The notes below the pieces were generated by a model. The model was not told the origin of the DNA. It saw only the letters and a program-made list of their open reading frames with translations, and made no database searches. From Actinomadura rudentiformis (lineage in GTDB: Bacteria > Actinomycetota > Actinomycetes > Streptosporangiales > Streptosporangiaceae): a DNA stretch of 64,000 nt. Shown here piece by piece: positions 8,457-16,256 of this stretch. Within the stretch, counting starts at the first letter, position 1, and each line of letters opens with the position of its first letter. The position numbers and the translations under genes are program-made. The stretch spans positions 1-64,000 of the forward strand of contig NZ_WBMT01000025.1 in NCBI RefSeq assembly GCF_008923185.1. The letters are read 5' to 3'.

Positions 8457-9485
8457 ATGAAGGATGCGTTCGCTCACGTCGGGGGGCTGCTGGCCACCGG
8501 GCTGGCCGACGTGACGACGGACCCGGCGGCGCTGGACTCGCGGGGCTGGTGGGCCGTCGTGGTCACCTATGAGGGCAAGATCACTTGTGCCCGGTTCGAG
8601 CACGTCCGGCGGGCGCCGCATCCGGAGGGCGTGTGGGGCCCGCCGGGGGAGTGGCACAGCTCGCTGAGCCAGGCCGAGTACGTACGGGGCGTCGAACGCG
8701 TACGGGCGGCCATCGCCGACGGGGTCGTCTACCAGGCCAACCTGTGCCGGATCCTCTCGGCGACGATGCCCGAGGGCGCCGACATCGCGGGGCTGGGCGT
8801 GAGGCTCGCACGGCGGCATCCGGCGGAGTACGCGATGACGCTGCGGCTGCCGGGACTGGAGATCGCCAGCGCCTCGCCGGAGCTCTACCTCGCCCGGGAC
8901 GGCGACGTGGTCGAGTCGGGGCCGATCAAGGGCACGGCCCGTACGGTGGAGGAGCTGCTGCCCAAGGACCGCGCCGAGAACGTGATGATCGTCGATCTTG
9001 TCCGGAACGATCTGGGACGGGTCGCGGAGATCGGGTCTGTGACGGTGCCGGGGTTGTGCGTCCCCCAAGAGGCCCCGGGCCTGGTGCATCTCGTTTCGAC
9101 CGTCCGGGCCCGGCTGGCCGAGCCGAACGGCTGGCCCGAGCTGCTACGGGCCACGTTTCCACCTGGGTCGGTCACCGGTGCGCCCAAGTCCAGCGCGCTG
9201 ACCTTGCTGAATGAACTCGAACCCGTTCCGCGGGGCCCGTACTGTGGAGCCATCGGCTGGGTGGACGCGGACTCCCGGCGCGCCGCGCTCGCGGTCGGCA
9301 TCCGCACCTTCTGGGCGGAGGAAGGCCTGCTGCGGTTCGGCGCCGGCGCCGGCATCACATGGGGGTCCGATTCGCTCCGGGAATGGCATGAGACCGAGCT
9401 CAAGGCAGCTCGGCTATTGGAGGTGGCTTCCGGTGACGACCGGGCAGGGCAAGATCTGGCTCAACGGGGAACTGCTCGACCCTGA
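8457..9485 (+). CDS. pabB: aminodeoxychorismate synthase component I
   Basis: This is a chorismate-binding enzyme of 342 residues. It would convert chorismate plus ammonia to 4-amino-4-deoxychorismate for folate. It has only the catalytic domain: VYQANLCRILSA, AEYAMTLRLPGLEIASASPE, the key PIKGTART motif with the chorismate-binding Lys, VDLVRNDLGRV, PPGSVTGAPK and the AGITWGSD end. The short N-terminus is usual for this actinobacterial subtype. It overlaps the following lyase gene by 53 bp. The start is the ATG at 8457, matching the domain start. A glutaminase partner (PabA) is not in the window. Anthranilate synthase is less likely given the lyase neighbour. Confidence 0.88.
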   Translation: MKDAFAHVGGLLATGLADVTTDPAALDSRGWWAVVVTYEGKITCARFEHVRRAPHPEGVWGPPGEWHSSLSQAEYVRGVERVRAAIADGVVYQANLCRILSATMPEGADIAGLGVRLARRHPAEYAMTLRLPGLEIASASPELYLARDGDVVESGPIKGTARTVEELLPKDRAENVMIVDLVRNDLGRVAEIGSVTVPGLCVPQEAPGLVHLVSTVRARLAEPNGWPELLRATFPPGSVTGAPKSSALTLLNELEPVPRGPYCGAIGWVDADSRRAALAVGIRTFWAEEGLLRFGAGAGITWGSDSLREWHETELKAARLLEVASGDDRAGQDLAQRGTARP

Positions 9486-10272
9486 GCAGGCGAAGGTGTC
9501 GGTGTTCGACCACGGCATGCTCGTCGGCGACGGCGTCTTCGAGACCGTCAAGGCGACGAACGGGGAGCCGTTCGCCCTCACCCGGCACCTCAAGCGGCTG
9601 GCCCGCTCCGCCGCCGGCCTCGGGCTGCCCGAGCCCGACCACGACGCGCTGGCCCAGGGCACCCTGGAGGTCCTGGCCGCGGCGCCCAAGTGGCCGCTGG
9701 CCCGGATCCGCATCACCTACACCAGCGGCCCCGGCCCGCTCGGCTCCGACCGCGGGAACGAGGGCACCACGATCTCGATCATCGCCGCCGAGCAGAAGCC
9801 GTTCCCGGCGACCACCGACGTCACCGTGGTGCCGTGGCCGCGCAACGAGCGGGGCGCGCTGAACGGGCTCAAGACGACGTCGTACGCCGACAACGCGCTC
9901 GCGCTCGCCTACGCCAAGGAGCGCGGCGGCGGCGAGGCGATCTTCGGCAACCTGGTGGGCAACCTGTCCGAGGGCACCGGCAGCAACATCTTCGTGGTCA
10001 AGGGCGGCCGTCTCATCACGCCGCCGCTGACGGCCGGCTGCCTGGCCGGGGTGACCCGCGCGCTGGTGCTGGAGTGGTTCGGCGCCGACGAGGAGGACCT
10101 CCCGCTGGAGGAGCTCTACCAGGTGGAGGAGGCGTTCCTCGTCTCCACGACCCGGGACGTGCAGCCCATCCACGCCGTGGACGGCACCGCGCTTCCGGCC
10201 GCGCCGGGACCCATCACCAGCAAGGCGATGGAGGTCTTCGCCGCGCGCAGCGCCGAGCTCATGGATCCGTGA
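9433..10272 (+). CDS. pabC: class IV aminotransferase, probable aminodeoxychorismate lyase
   Basis: The GTG at 9433 gives 279 residues beginning with the family strand KIWLNGELLDPEQAKVSVFD, then HGMLVGDGVFETVKA. The PLP Lys lies in GLKTTSYADNALAL, and a cofactor Glu lies in NLSEGTGSNIFVV. These are fold-type IV PLP enzymes. Next to PabB, the expected job is cleavage of aminodeoxychorismate to 4-aminobenzoate and pyruvate. Branched-chain or D-amino-acid transamination is possible for the fold, but context argues for PabC. The long overlap with pabB suggests coupled translation. Confidence 0.85.
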   Translation: MTTGQGKIWLNGELLDPEQAKVSVFDHGMLVGDGVFETVKATNGEPFALTRHLKRLARSAAGLGLPEPDHDALAQGTLEVLAAAPKWPLARIRITYTSGPGPLGSDRGNEGTTISIIAAEQKPFPATTDVTVVPWPRNERGALNGLKTTSYADNALALAYAKERGGGEAIFGNLVGNLSEGTGSNIFVVKGGRLITPPLTAGCLAGVTRALVLEWFGADEEDLPLEELYQVEEAFLVSTTRDVQPIHAVDGTALPAAPGPITSKAMEVFAARSAELMDP

Positions 10273-10323
10273 TCTTGAACAAGCCGTGACCCGGCGGGGT
10301 CTTTACGTGATCGCTTTCTTCGT

Positions 10324-10338
10324 TCACGTTAACGGTGA
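10324..10338. promoter_or_regulatory. candidate operator upstream of the sugar ABC operon
   Basis: TCACGTTAACGGTGA is a near-palindrome centred on TTAA, just before the start of the solute-binding protein gene. The form resembles LacI-family operators. ACGTGA at 10305 also pairs with TCACGT here. No LacI gene lies in the window. Confidence 0.4.
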
Positions 10339-10356
10339 CACGCAATGGAGGTCACC

Positions 10357-11940
10357 GTGGACTTCTCTCCCGCCGGCTCCCGACGGTCCCCCTCCGACTC
10401 CAGACGACTCCCCATCGCCTCGCGGCGCCCGCTCACCGGCTCGCGACGGCCGCTTTTCTCGCCGAGCTCCGGCTCGCGACGGCCGCTTCTCTCACGGAGC
10501 TCCGGCTCCCGGCGGCCGCTTTTCCCGTGGGGCTCCGGCTCCCGGCGGCGCATCGGTGCGATGGCCGCGCTCCTCATGGCGGGCGCGGCCGTCGCCGGGT
10601 GCGGCGGCGGCTCGTCCTCGACCGATCCCGACCGGAACGCCAAGGCCAAGAGCTTCACCCTCGTCATCACCCGCAACGCCATCGAGGGCGGCAAGAACAC
10701 CGAAGAGGCCGAGTGGATCACCAAGACGGTGATCCCGCGGTTCGTCGAGGCCCAGAAGGCCAAGGGCGTCACCGCGAAGGTGACCTTCCGCGGCTACGGC
10801 GTCGACGACGAGCCGTACAAGACCAAGATGGCCCTCGACCTGAAGTCCAGGTCGGGCGCCGACGTCTTCGACATGGACGGCATCTGGGTCGGCGAGTTCT
10901 CCCAGGCCGGCTACATCGCACCGCTCACGAACGTGGCGGGTGCCCGTGCCGACACGTGGGACGGCTGGGCGCACATCCCCAGGTCGGTCCAGGGCCTGGC
11001 CACGTTCGACGGCAAGCGGTACGGCATCCCGGCCAGCACGGACGGGCGGGTGCTGTACTTCAACAAGCGCCTGTTCGCACGGGCCGGTCTGCCCGCCAAC
11101 TGGCAGCCCAAGAGCTGGGACGAGATCATCGCCGCCGGTCAGGCACTGAAGAAGGTGCCCGGGGTGACTCCCATCCAGCTGAACGCGGGCACCGCGATGG
11201 GCGAGGCCACCTCGATGCAGGGCGTCCTGCCACTGCTCGCCGGCGCCGGCGCCGAGGTCTATGCCAACGGCAAGTGGACGGGCGGAGGGACGGCGGTCAA
11301 GGAGGTGCTCGGCCTCTACTCCAAGATCTACGGTCAGGGCCTGGGCGACCCCAAGCTGCAGCAGGAGGCCAAGGGCCGCGACAAGTCGTTCGCCGCGTTC
11401 GCCGCCGGCAAGATCGGCATCCTGGCGGAGGGCGACTACTTCTGGCGCGACGTGATCAATCCGAAGACGGGGATCGCCAAGATGGCCGATCGCGACCAGG
11501 CCGTCGGGTACGCCATGTTCCCCGCGATCACGCCCGGCAGGGCCATCCGCGGCCAGTCGTTCGTCAGCATGTCCGGCGGCGCCGTCACCGTGATCAACCC
11601 CAACACCAAGTATCCGCAGCAGGCCTTTGAGCTGCTGACGTTCATGAACTCGCCGGAGATGCACAAGGCCCGGACGGCCGGCACGCCTGAGATCACTTCC
11701 CGGACGGACGTGAACACCGAGATCCTCAAGGGCGACGCCTTCCTGTCGTACATCGCGGAGAAGGTCCTGCCGATCACCGCGTACCGGCCCGGTCTCGCCG
11801 CCTATCCGCAGGTCTCGACCGCGCTGCAGGAGGCCACGGCGAGCGTCGTCTCCGGCAAGACCCCCGACGAGGCGGCCGCGCAGTACACCAAGAAGCTGGA
11901 GGGCATCGTCGGTGGCGCCGCCAACATCTCCACCGGCTGA
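10357..11940 (+). CDS. ABC transporter sugar-binding lipoprotein
   Basis: GGAGGT (10347-10352) favours the GTG at 10357 over an ATG at 10345, giving 527 residues. The mature part is a family-1 solute-binding protein with strands such as LVITRNAIEGG, TFRGYGVDD, DVFDMDGIWVGEF, IPASTDGRVLYFNKRLFA and a hinge-region AFAAGKIGILAEGDYFW. A lipobox (AVAGC) follows MAALLMAG. The N-terminus is odd: about 60 residues with four SRRPL-like repeats precede the hydrophobic core, encoded by 33-bp near-repeats. It heads an operon with two permeases and an ATPase. The ligand is probably an oligosaccharide. Confidence 0.85.
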   Translation: MDFSPAGSRRSPSDSRRLPIASRRPLTGSRRPLFSPSSGSRRPLLSRSSGSRRPLFPWGSGSRRRIGAMAALLMAGAAVAGCGGGSSSTDPDRNAKAKSFTLVITRNAIEGGKNTEEAEWITKTVIPRFVEAQKAKGVTAKVTFRGYGVDDEPYKTKMALDLKSRSGADVFDMDGIWVGEFSQAGYIAPLTNVAGARADTWDGWAHIPRSVQGLATFDGKRYGIPASTDGRVLYFNKRLFARAGLPANWQPKSWDEIIAAGQALKKVPGVTPIQLNAGTAMGEATSMQGVLPLLAGAGAEVYANGKWTGGGTAVKEVLGLYSKIYGQGLGDPKLQQEAKGRDKSFAAFAAGKIGILAEGDYFWRDVINPKTGIAKMADRDQAVGYAMFPAITPGRAIRGQSFVSMSGGAVTVINPNTKYPQQAFELLTFMNSPEMHKARTAGTPEITSRTDVNTEILKGDAFLSYIAEKVLPITAYRPGLAAYPQVSTALQEATASVVSGKTPDEAAAQYTKKLEGIVGGAANISTG

Positions 11941-12994
11941 GCCGACCACCACCGCCGCCGCGACGGGCCCGACGCCGTCGCGCAGGGTGAACGACGACGC
12001 GGCGGGACTCGGCACCCGGCGTGCCGCCGCGTTCGTCGCGCCGGCGCTCGTGCTGATCGCGGTGTTCCTCGTCTTCCCCGCGGTCTGGACGCTCTACCTG
12101 GGGGTCACCGACTACCGGCTCACCGGTATCGCGGCCAGTGATCCCAAGTTCGTCGGGACCGGCAACTACACGTCCGTGCTGGGTGACGAGGAATTCCACA
12201 GTTCGCTGTGGCTCACGCTGCAGTTCGTGGTCGGCTCGGCGGTCATCGGCCAGACGGTGCTGGGCTTCTCGGTCGCCTGGGTGATGCGCGACCGGTCAGG
12301 GCCGGTGCGGCGGCTGGTCGAGGCGGTGATCCTGCTCGCCTGGATCCTGCCCGGCTCGGTGATCGCGTTCCTCTGGATCGCCCTGCTCGACCGCGACTCG
12401 GGCACGCTGAACGCCCTGCTCGGCACGCCCGGGACCGCGTGGCTGCTCGACCATCCGATGGCGTGCATCATCGTCTTCAACATCTGGCGAGGCACCGCGT
12501 TCTCGATGATGCTCTACAGCGCCGCCCTTGGGAACGTTCCGCCGTCGCATCTGGAGACCGCCCGGCTGGCCGGCGCGTCCACTCTGCAGACCCTGCGCGA
12601 CGTCGTCCTCCCGCGCATCCGCGGTCACATCCTGACGAGCCTGCTGCTCGTCAGCCTCTGGACGTTCAACGACTTCACGCCGTTCCTCATCACCGCGGGC
12701 GGGCCGGACGGCAAGTCGGAGATCATGTCGGTCTACGTCTACCGGACCGCCCTGGGCGACGGGCGGCTCGGCTTCGGCGCGGCGATCTCGCTCGTGATGA
12801 TCCTCATCAACCTCGTGATCGCTCTGCTCTACCTGCGCGCCCTCCGCGAACGCCGCGAACGCGACGGAGGCGACGGACGCGGCGGACGCGGCGGAGGCGG
12901 CAGACGCGACGGCCGCGAACGCGACGGACGCGGCAGGCGCGGACACGGCAGGCGCGGCGGACGCGGCAAGCGGAGAAAGGGGGTGGCGGTGTGA
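11912..12994 (+). CDS. ABC sugar permease, MalF type
   Basis: The GTG at 11912 lies 29 bp inside the upstream gene. After a disordered Pro/Thr-rich head, about six membrane spans follow (FVAPALVLIAVFLVFPAVW first). The ATPase-docking EAA loop reads ETARLAGASTLQTLRDVVLP. This is a family-1 carbohydrate permease. The last ~45 residues are almost pure Arg/Gly/Asp, a basic tail not normal for MalF proteins and encoded by short repeats. It pairs with the next permease to form the membrane channel. Confidence 0.88.
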   Translation: MAPPTSPPAEPTTTAAATGPTPSRRVNDDAAGLGTRRAAAFVAPALVLIAVFLVFPAVWTLYLGVTDYRLTGIAASDPKFVGTGNYTSVLGDEEFHSSLWLTLQFVVGSAVIGQTVLGFSVAWVMRDRSGPVRRLVEAVILLAWILPGSVIAFLWIALLDRDSGTLNALLGTPGTAWLLDHPMACIIVFNIWRGTAFSMMLYSAALGNVPPSHLETARLAGASTLQTLRDVVLPRIRGHILTSLLLVSLWTFNDFTPFLITAGGPDGKSEIMSVYVYRTALGDGRLGFGAAISLVMILINLVIALLYLRALRERRERDGGDGRGGRGGGGRRDGRERDGRGRRGHGRRGGRGKRRKGVAV

Positions 12995-13812
12995 GCGTGC
13001 GTGAGGTGCTGAGGCGGATCGGGCTCGCCACCTTCGTCTCCCTCGTGCTGGGTTTCTTCTCACTGCCTCTGCTCTGGCTGGCGTTCACGCCGTTCGACTC
13101 CGACCCGCGGATCTCGGCGTCGCTGCCGGACTTCACCCTGCACAACTTCCAGGTGCTGATGGACAACCCGTACGCGCTCGCCTCGCTGCGTAACTCGATC
13201 ATCCTCGCGGCCGGTGCGGCGGCGCTGGTGGTCACCTGTGCCGCGCTCGCCGCGTACGCGCTCAGCCGGGTGCGCATCCCGGGCCGTGACGTGCTGCTGT
13301 ACGTGCTGCTCCTGCTGTCGTCGATCATCACCGGCACGGCCGCGATGGTGCCGATCTTCCTGCTCGCGTTCAACCTCAACCTGATCGACTCGCATCTCGG
13401 CGTGATCCTCGTGCTGACGGGCGGGCTGCTGCCGGCGGCCATCTTCGTGCTCAAGGACTTCACCGACGCCACGCCGACGTCGTACGAGGAGGCGGCACGG
13501 GTCTTCGGCGCCACGCCGCTGCAGACGCTCCGGCACGTCGTCGTCCCGGTGATCCGGCCCGGCCTCGCCACGGTCATGGTCTGGACGGTGGCGCAGGTCT
13601 GGGGCGACTTCCTCATGCCGTTCCTGCTGCTGCGCGACCCGGACAAGGCCCCGGCATCAGTGATCATGTACACCTTCTACACCGAGGGCGGGCAGCCCGA
13701 TCTCGCCCTGATCTCCACGTTCTCGCTGCTGTACTCCCTGCCGGTCGTGGGCATGTACCTCTTCGTGAGCCGCCGGTACGGATTCCGCTTCCATGGAGGG
13801 ATCAAGCGCTGA
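12991..13812 (+). CDS. ABC sugar permease, MalG type
   Basis: The GTG overlaps the upstream stop by four bases (GTGA). The 273-residue product shows about six spans, starting FVSLVLGFFSLPLLWLAF, and the EAA loop EEAARVFGATPLQTLRHVVV. It ends with the short basic tail typical of MalG subunits (SRRYGFRFHGGIKR). Its partner is the preceding permease, with the downstream MsmX-like ATPase as motor. Length and layout are normal. Confidence 0.9.
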   Translation: MSVREVLRRIGLATFVSLVLGFFSLPLLWLAFTPFDSDPRISASLPDFTLHNFQVLMDNPYALASLRNSIILAAGAAALVVTCAALAAYALSRVRIPGRDVLLYVLLLLSSIITGTAAMVPIFLLAFNLNLIDSHLGVILVLTGGLLPAAIFVLKDFTDATPTSYEEAARVFGATPLQTLRHVVVPVIRPGLATVMVWTVAQVWGDFLMPFLLLRDPDKAPASVIMYTFYTEGGQPDLALISTFSLLYSLPVVGMYLFVSRRYGFRFHGGIKR

Positions 13813-14903
13813 TGGCGGTCATCACCCTGAGCGGCCTGACCAAGGTCTATCCGGGCGGCGTGCGGGCCCTCGACGCCCTCGATCTGGAGATCGCGGACGG
13901 CGAGTTCTTCGCGCTGCTCGGCCCGTCCGGCTGCGGCAAGACGACGCTGCTGCGCACCGTGGCCGGCCTGGAGACCGCGACGGCGGGCTCCGTGCGGATC
14001 GGCGAGACGGACGTGACGCGGCTGCCGCCCGGGCGCCGCGACGTCGGCATGGTCTTCCAGGACTACGCGCTCTTCCCGCACATGTCGGTCACCGACAACA
14101 TCGCCTACCCGTTGCGCATCAAGAAGGCCGCCAAGAACGAACGGCACGCCGCAGCCGCTGACGTGGCCGCCGAACTCGGCCTGGACGGGCTCCTGGCGCG
14201 CCGCCCCAGCGAGCTGTCGGGCGGCCAGCAGCAGCGGGTCGCGCTGGCGCGTGCGATGGTGGCCCGCCCGCAGGTGTTCCTGCTGGACGAGCCGTTGTCC
14301 AACCTCGACGCGCGGCTGCGGCTGGAGGCACGGACGTTCCTCAAGAAGCTGCAACGCGAGCTGGGCGTCACGACCGTCTTCGTCACGCACGACCAGGCGG
14401 AGGCGCTCGCGATGGCCGACCGGATCGCGGTCATGGAGGCCGGCCGGATCCGGCAGATCGGCACTCCGGCGGAGGTCTTCCGGCGCCCGGCGAACCTCTT
14501 CGTCGCCGCGTTCATCGGCTCCACCCCGATGAACCTTGTCGACGCGCGGGTCCGGGGCGAGCAGGTCGAGGCCGCGGGCGTGCTGCTGCCGCTCCCCGAG
14601 GAGGCGCGCGGGCTCGTCACCGACGGGCAGGCCGTCGTGTACGGGGTGCGGCCCGACTATCTGGACTACTCGCCGAGCCCCGTGGACGGGTCGTTCAGCG
14701 GCCGTGTCGCGGTCGTCGAGAATCTCGGCAGCTCCTCATTGGTCACACTGGACGTCGAAGGAGTCCTGATCCACGCGCTCGTCGGCGAAGGCAGCGAACC
14801 CGAGCCTGACGAGCACGGCTGGGCCGTGCCGCGCGCGGGACGCGCCCTGCTCTACAGCGATGGAGATCTGGTGAACGGAAACGACGTGACGGTGGCAGCG
14901 TGA
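13812..14903 (+). CDS. ABC sugar transporter ATPase, MsmX/UgpC type
   Basis: This 363-residue ATPase has Walker A (GPSGCGKTT), a Q-loop region (GMVFQDYALFPHMSVTDNIAYP), signature ELSGGQQQRVALARAM, Walker B VFLLDEPLSNLD and the switch His (VTHDQAEAL). The C-terminal ~120 residues form the regulatory OB/TOBE domain of MalK-like subunits. It starts at an ATG overlapping the previous stop by one base (TGATG). Its final codons and stop lie inside a 15-bp tandem repeat. It energises the upstream permease pair. Confidence 0.92.
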   Translation: MAVITLSGLTKVYPGGVRALDALDLEIADGEFFALLGPSGCGKTTLLRTVAGLETATAGSVRIGETDVTRLPPGRRDVGMVFQDYALFPHMSVTDNIAYPLRIKKAAKNERHAAAADVAAELGLDGLLARRPSELSGGQQQRVALARAMVARPQVFLLDEPLSNLDARLRLEARTFLKKLQRELGVTTVFVTHDQAEALAMADRIAVMEAGRIRQIGTPAEVFRRPANLFVAAFIGSTPMNLVDARVRGEQVEAAGVLLPLPEEARGLVTDGQAVVYGVRPDYLDYSPSPVDGSFSGRVAVVENLGSSSLVTLDVEGVLIHALVGEGSEPEPDEHGWAVPRAGRALLYSDGDLVNGNDVTVAA

Positions 14904-14993
14904 CCGGGGCCAGCGTGACCAGGGCCAGCGTGACCAGGGCCAGCGTGACCAGGGCCAGCGTGAGGGGGGCCAGCGTGAGGGGGCCAGCGTGAC
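14897..14993. repeat. 15-bp tandem repeat (minisatellite) at the end of the ATPase gene
   Basis: About six to seven imperfect copies of CAGCGTGACCAGGGC lie head to tail. The ATPase stop codon falls in the first copy, and later copies diverge to GTGAGGGGGGC. It fills the gap to the metallohydrolase gene. No hairpin is implied. Confidence 0.85.
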
Positions 14994-15032
14994 GCACGTT
15001 CTCCATTTGGTGGCACGGTCATTTCTGGGGGT

Positions 15033-16256
15033 GTGGTGAGCACGGCGACGACGACTGCGGTGCATCGCGGGCGGTGGACGCTGGAGGACAGGCTGGAGCA
15101 AGGGCTGCGTGAGCTGCCCTTCGAGGTCGCACCGGGAACGGCGTCGATCAGCGTCCAGCTGTCGTTCGAGGGCGGCGTCATCGACCTGGGCTGCCACGGC
15201 CCGGGCGGTTTCCGCGGCTGGTCCGGGGGAGCGAGGCGCGAGTTCACGATCGGGGCGGAGTGGGCGACGCCCGGGTATCTGCCGGGCGAGCCGGAGCCCG
15301 GAATCTGGCACGTGTGGCTGGGCCTGCACCGGATCCCGGCGACCGGCGTCCCGTACGAGGTCACCGTGGTCACCTCGGCTTCCGCTCCGCCCGCTCCGGC
15401 GGAGACCGCCTGGCCATCGATACCCGAGAGGGCCCCCGTCAGAGATCTGCCCGCCCCGGCGGGGATGCGCTGGCTCGCCGGGGATCTTCACTCCCACACC
15501 GTGCACAGCGACGGCACCCTCACCGTTCCCGAACTCGCCTGCCGCGCGGTCGAACGCGGCCTGAACTTCCTCGCCGTCACCGACCACAACACCGTCAGCC
15601 ACCACCCCGAGCTGGCGGCCACCGGGGCCCGCGCCGGAATCGTCCTCGTGCCCGGCCAGGAGGTGACCACCGACCTCGGACATGCCAACGTCTTCGGCGA
15701 AACGGGCTGGGTGGACTTCCGGAAACCGTCAGACGAGTGGGTCGCGTTCACCGGAAGGCAAGGCGGCGTGATCTCCATCAACCACCCGCTCAGCGGCGAC
15801 TGCGCCTGGCGCCGCGACCTGCCGGCCGAGGCACGCCCCCGTCACGCCGAGATCTGGCACTCCTCCTGGTGGGACCGGCGCTGGGGCGCCCCGCTGTCGT
15901 GGGCGTCGCTCTGGCGGCCCGACGTCGTCCCGCTCGGCGGCAGCGACTACCACGATCCGGCGCAGCACAAGTCGCTCGGCGAGCCCACGACCTGGGTGCT
16001 CGCGGAGGGCGACGACGTGCTCGGCGCGATCGCCGCCGGTCGTACGGCCGTGACGACCGGGCCCGGCGGCGACGCACCGATGGTGCTCAGGGTGGACGAC
16101 GAGCTGATCGCCCTCGGCGCCGACGGCACCGTGCTCGTCCGCCCGGACGGCAGCCGTCTCGCCGTACGGGGCGACGACGTCCGGGTGCCCGCCCTGGCCG
16201 GAGGCATGCACCGCCTTGAATCCCACGAGAACGAGGTGATCGCGCTATGCGGATGA
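15033..16256 (+). CDS. PHP-domain CehA/McbA-like metallohydrolase
   Basis: The 407-residue protein has an N-terminal beta domain (about 1-150) and a PHP-type catalytic domain. Metal ligands are visible: GDLHSHTVHSDG, AVTDHNTVSHH, an ISINHPLSGD strand and LGGSDYHD. CehA/McbA members hydrolyse ester or phosphoester-like bonds, but the substrate here is unknown. It sits between the sugar transporter and an alpha-mannosidase and overlaps the latter by 10 bp, so a role in glycan or phosphoglycan processing is inferred. The GTG at 15033 follows a G-rich ribosome-binding site. Confidence 0.8.
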   Translation: MVSTATTTAVHRGRWTLEDRLEQGLRELPFEVAPGTASISVQLSFEGGVIDLGCHGPGGFRGWSGGARREFTIGAEWATPGYLPGEPEPGIWHVWLGLHRIPATGVPYEVTVVTSASAPPAPAETAWPSIPERAPVRDLPAPAGMRWLAGDLHSHTVHSDGTLTVPELACRAVERGLNFLAVTDHNTVSHHPELAATGARAGIVLVPGQEVTTDLGHANVFGETGWVDFRKPSDEWVAFTGRQGGVISINHPLSGDCAWRRDLPAEARPRHAEIWHSSWWDRRWGAPLSWASLWRPDVVPLGGSDYHDPAQHKSLGEPTTWVLAEGDDVLGAIAAGRTAVTTGPGGDAPMVLRVDDELIALGADGTVLVRPDGSRLAVRGDDVRVPALAGGMHRLESHENEVIALCG

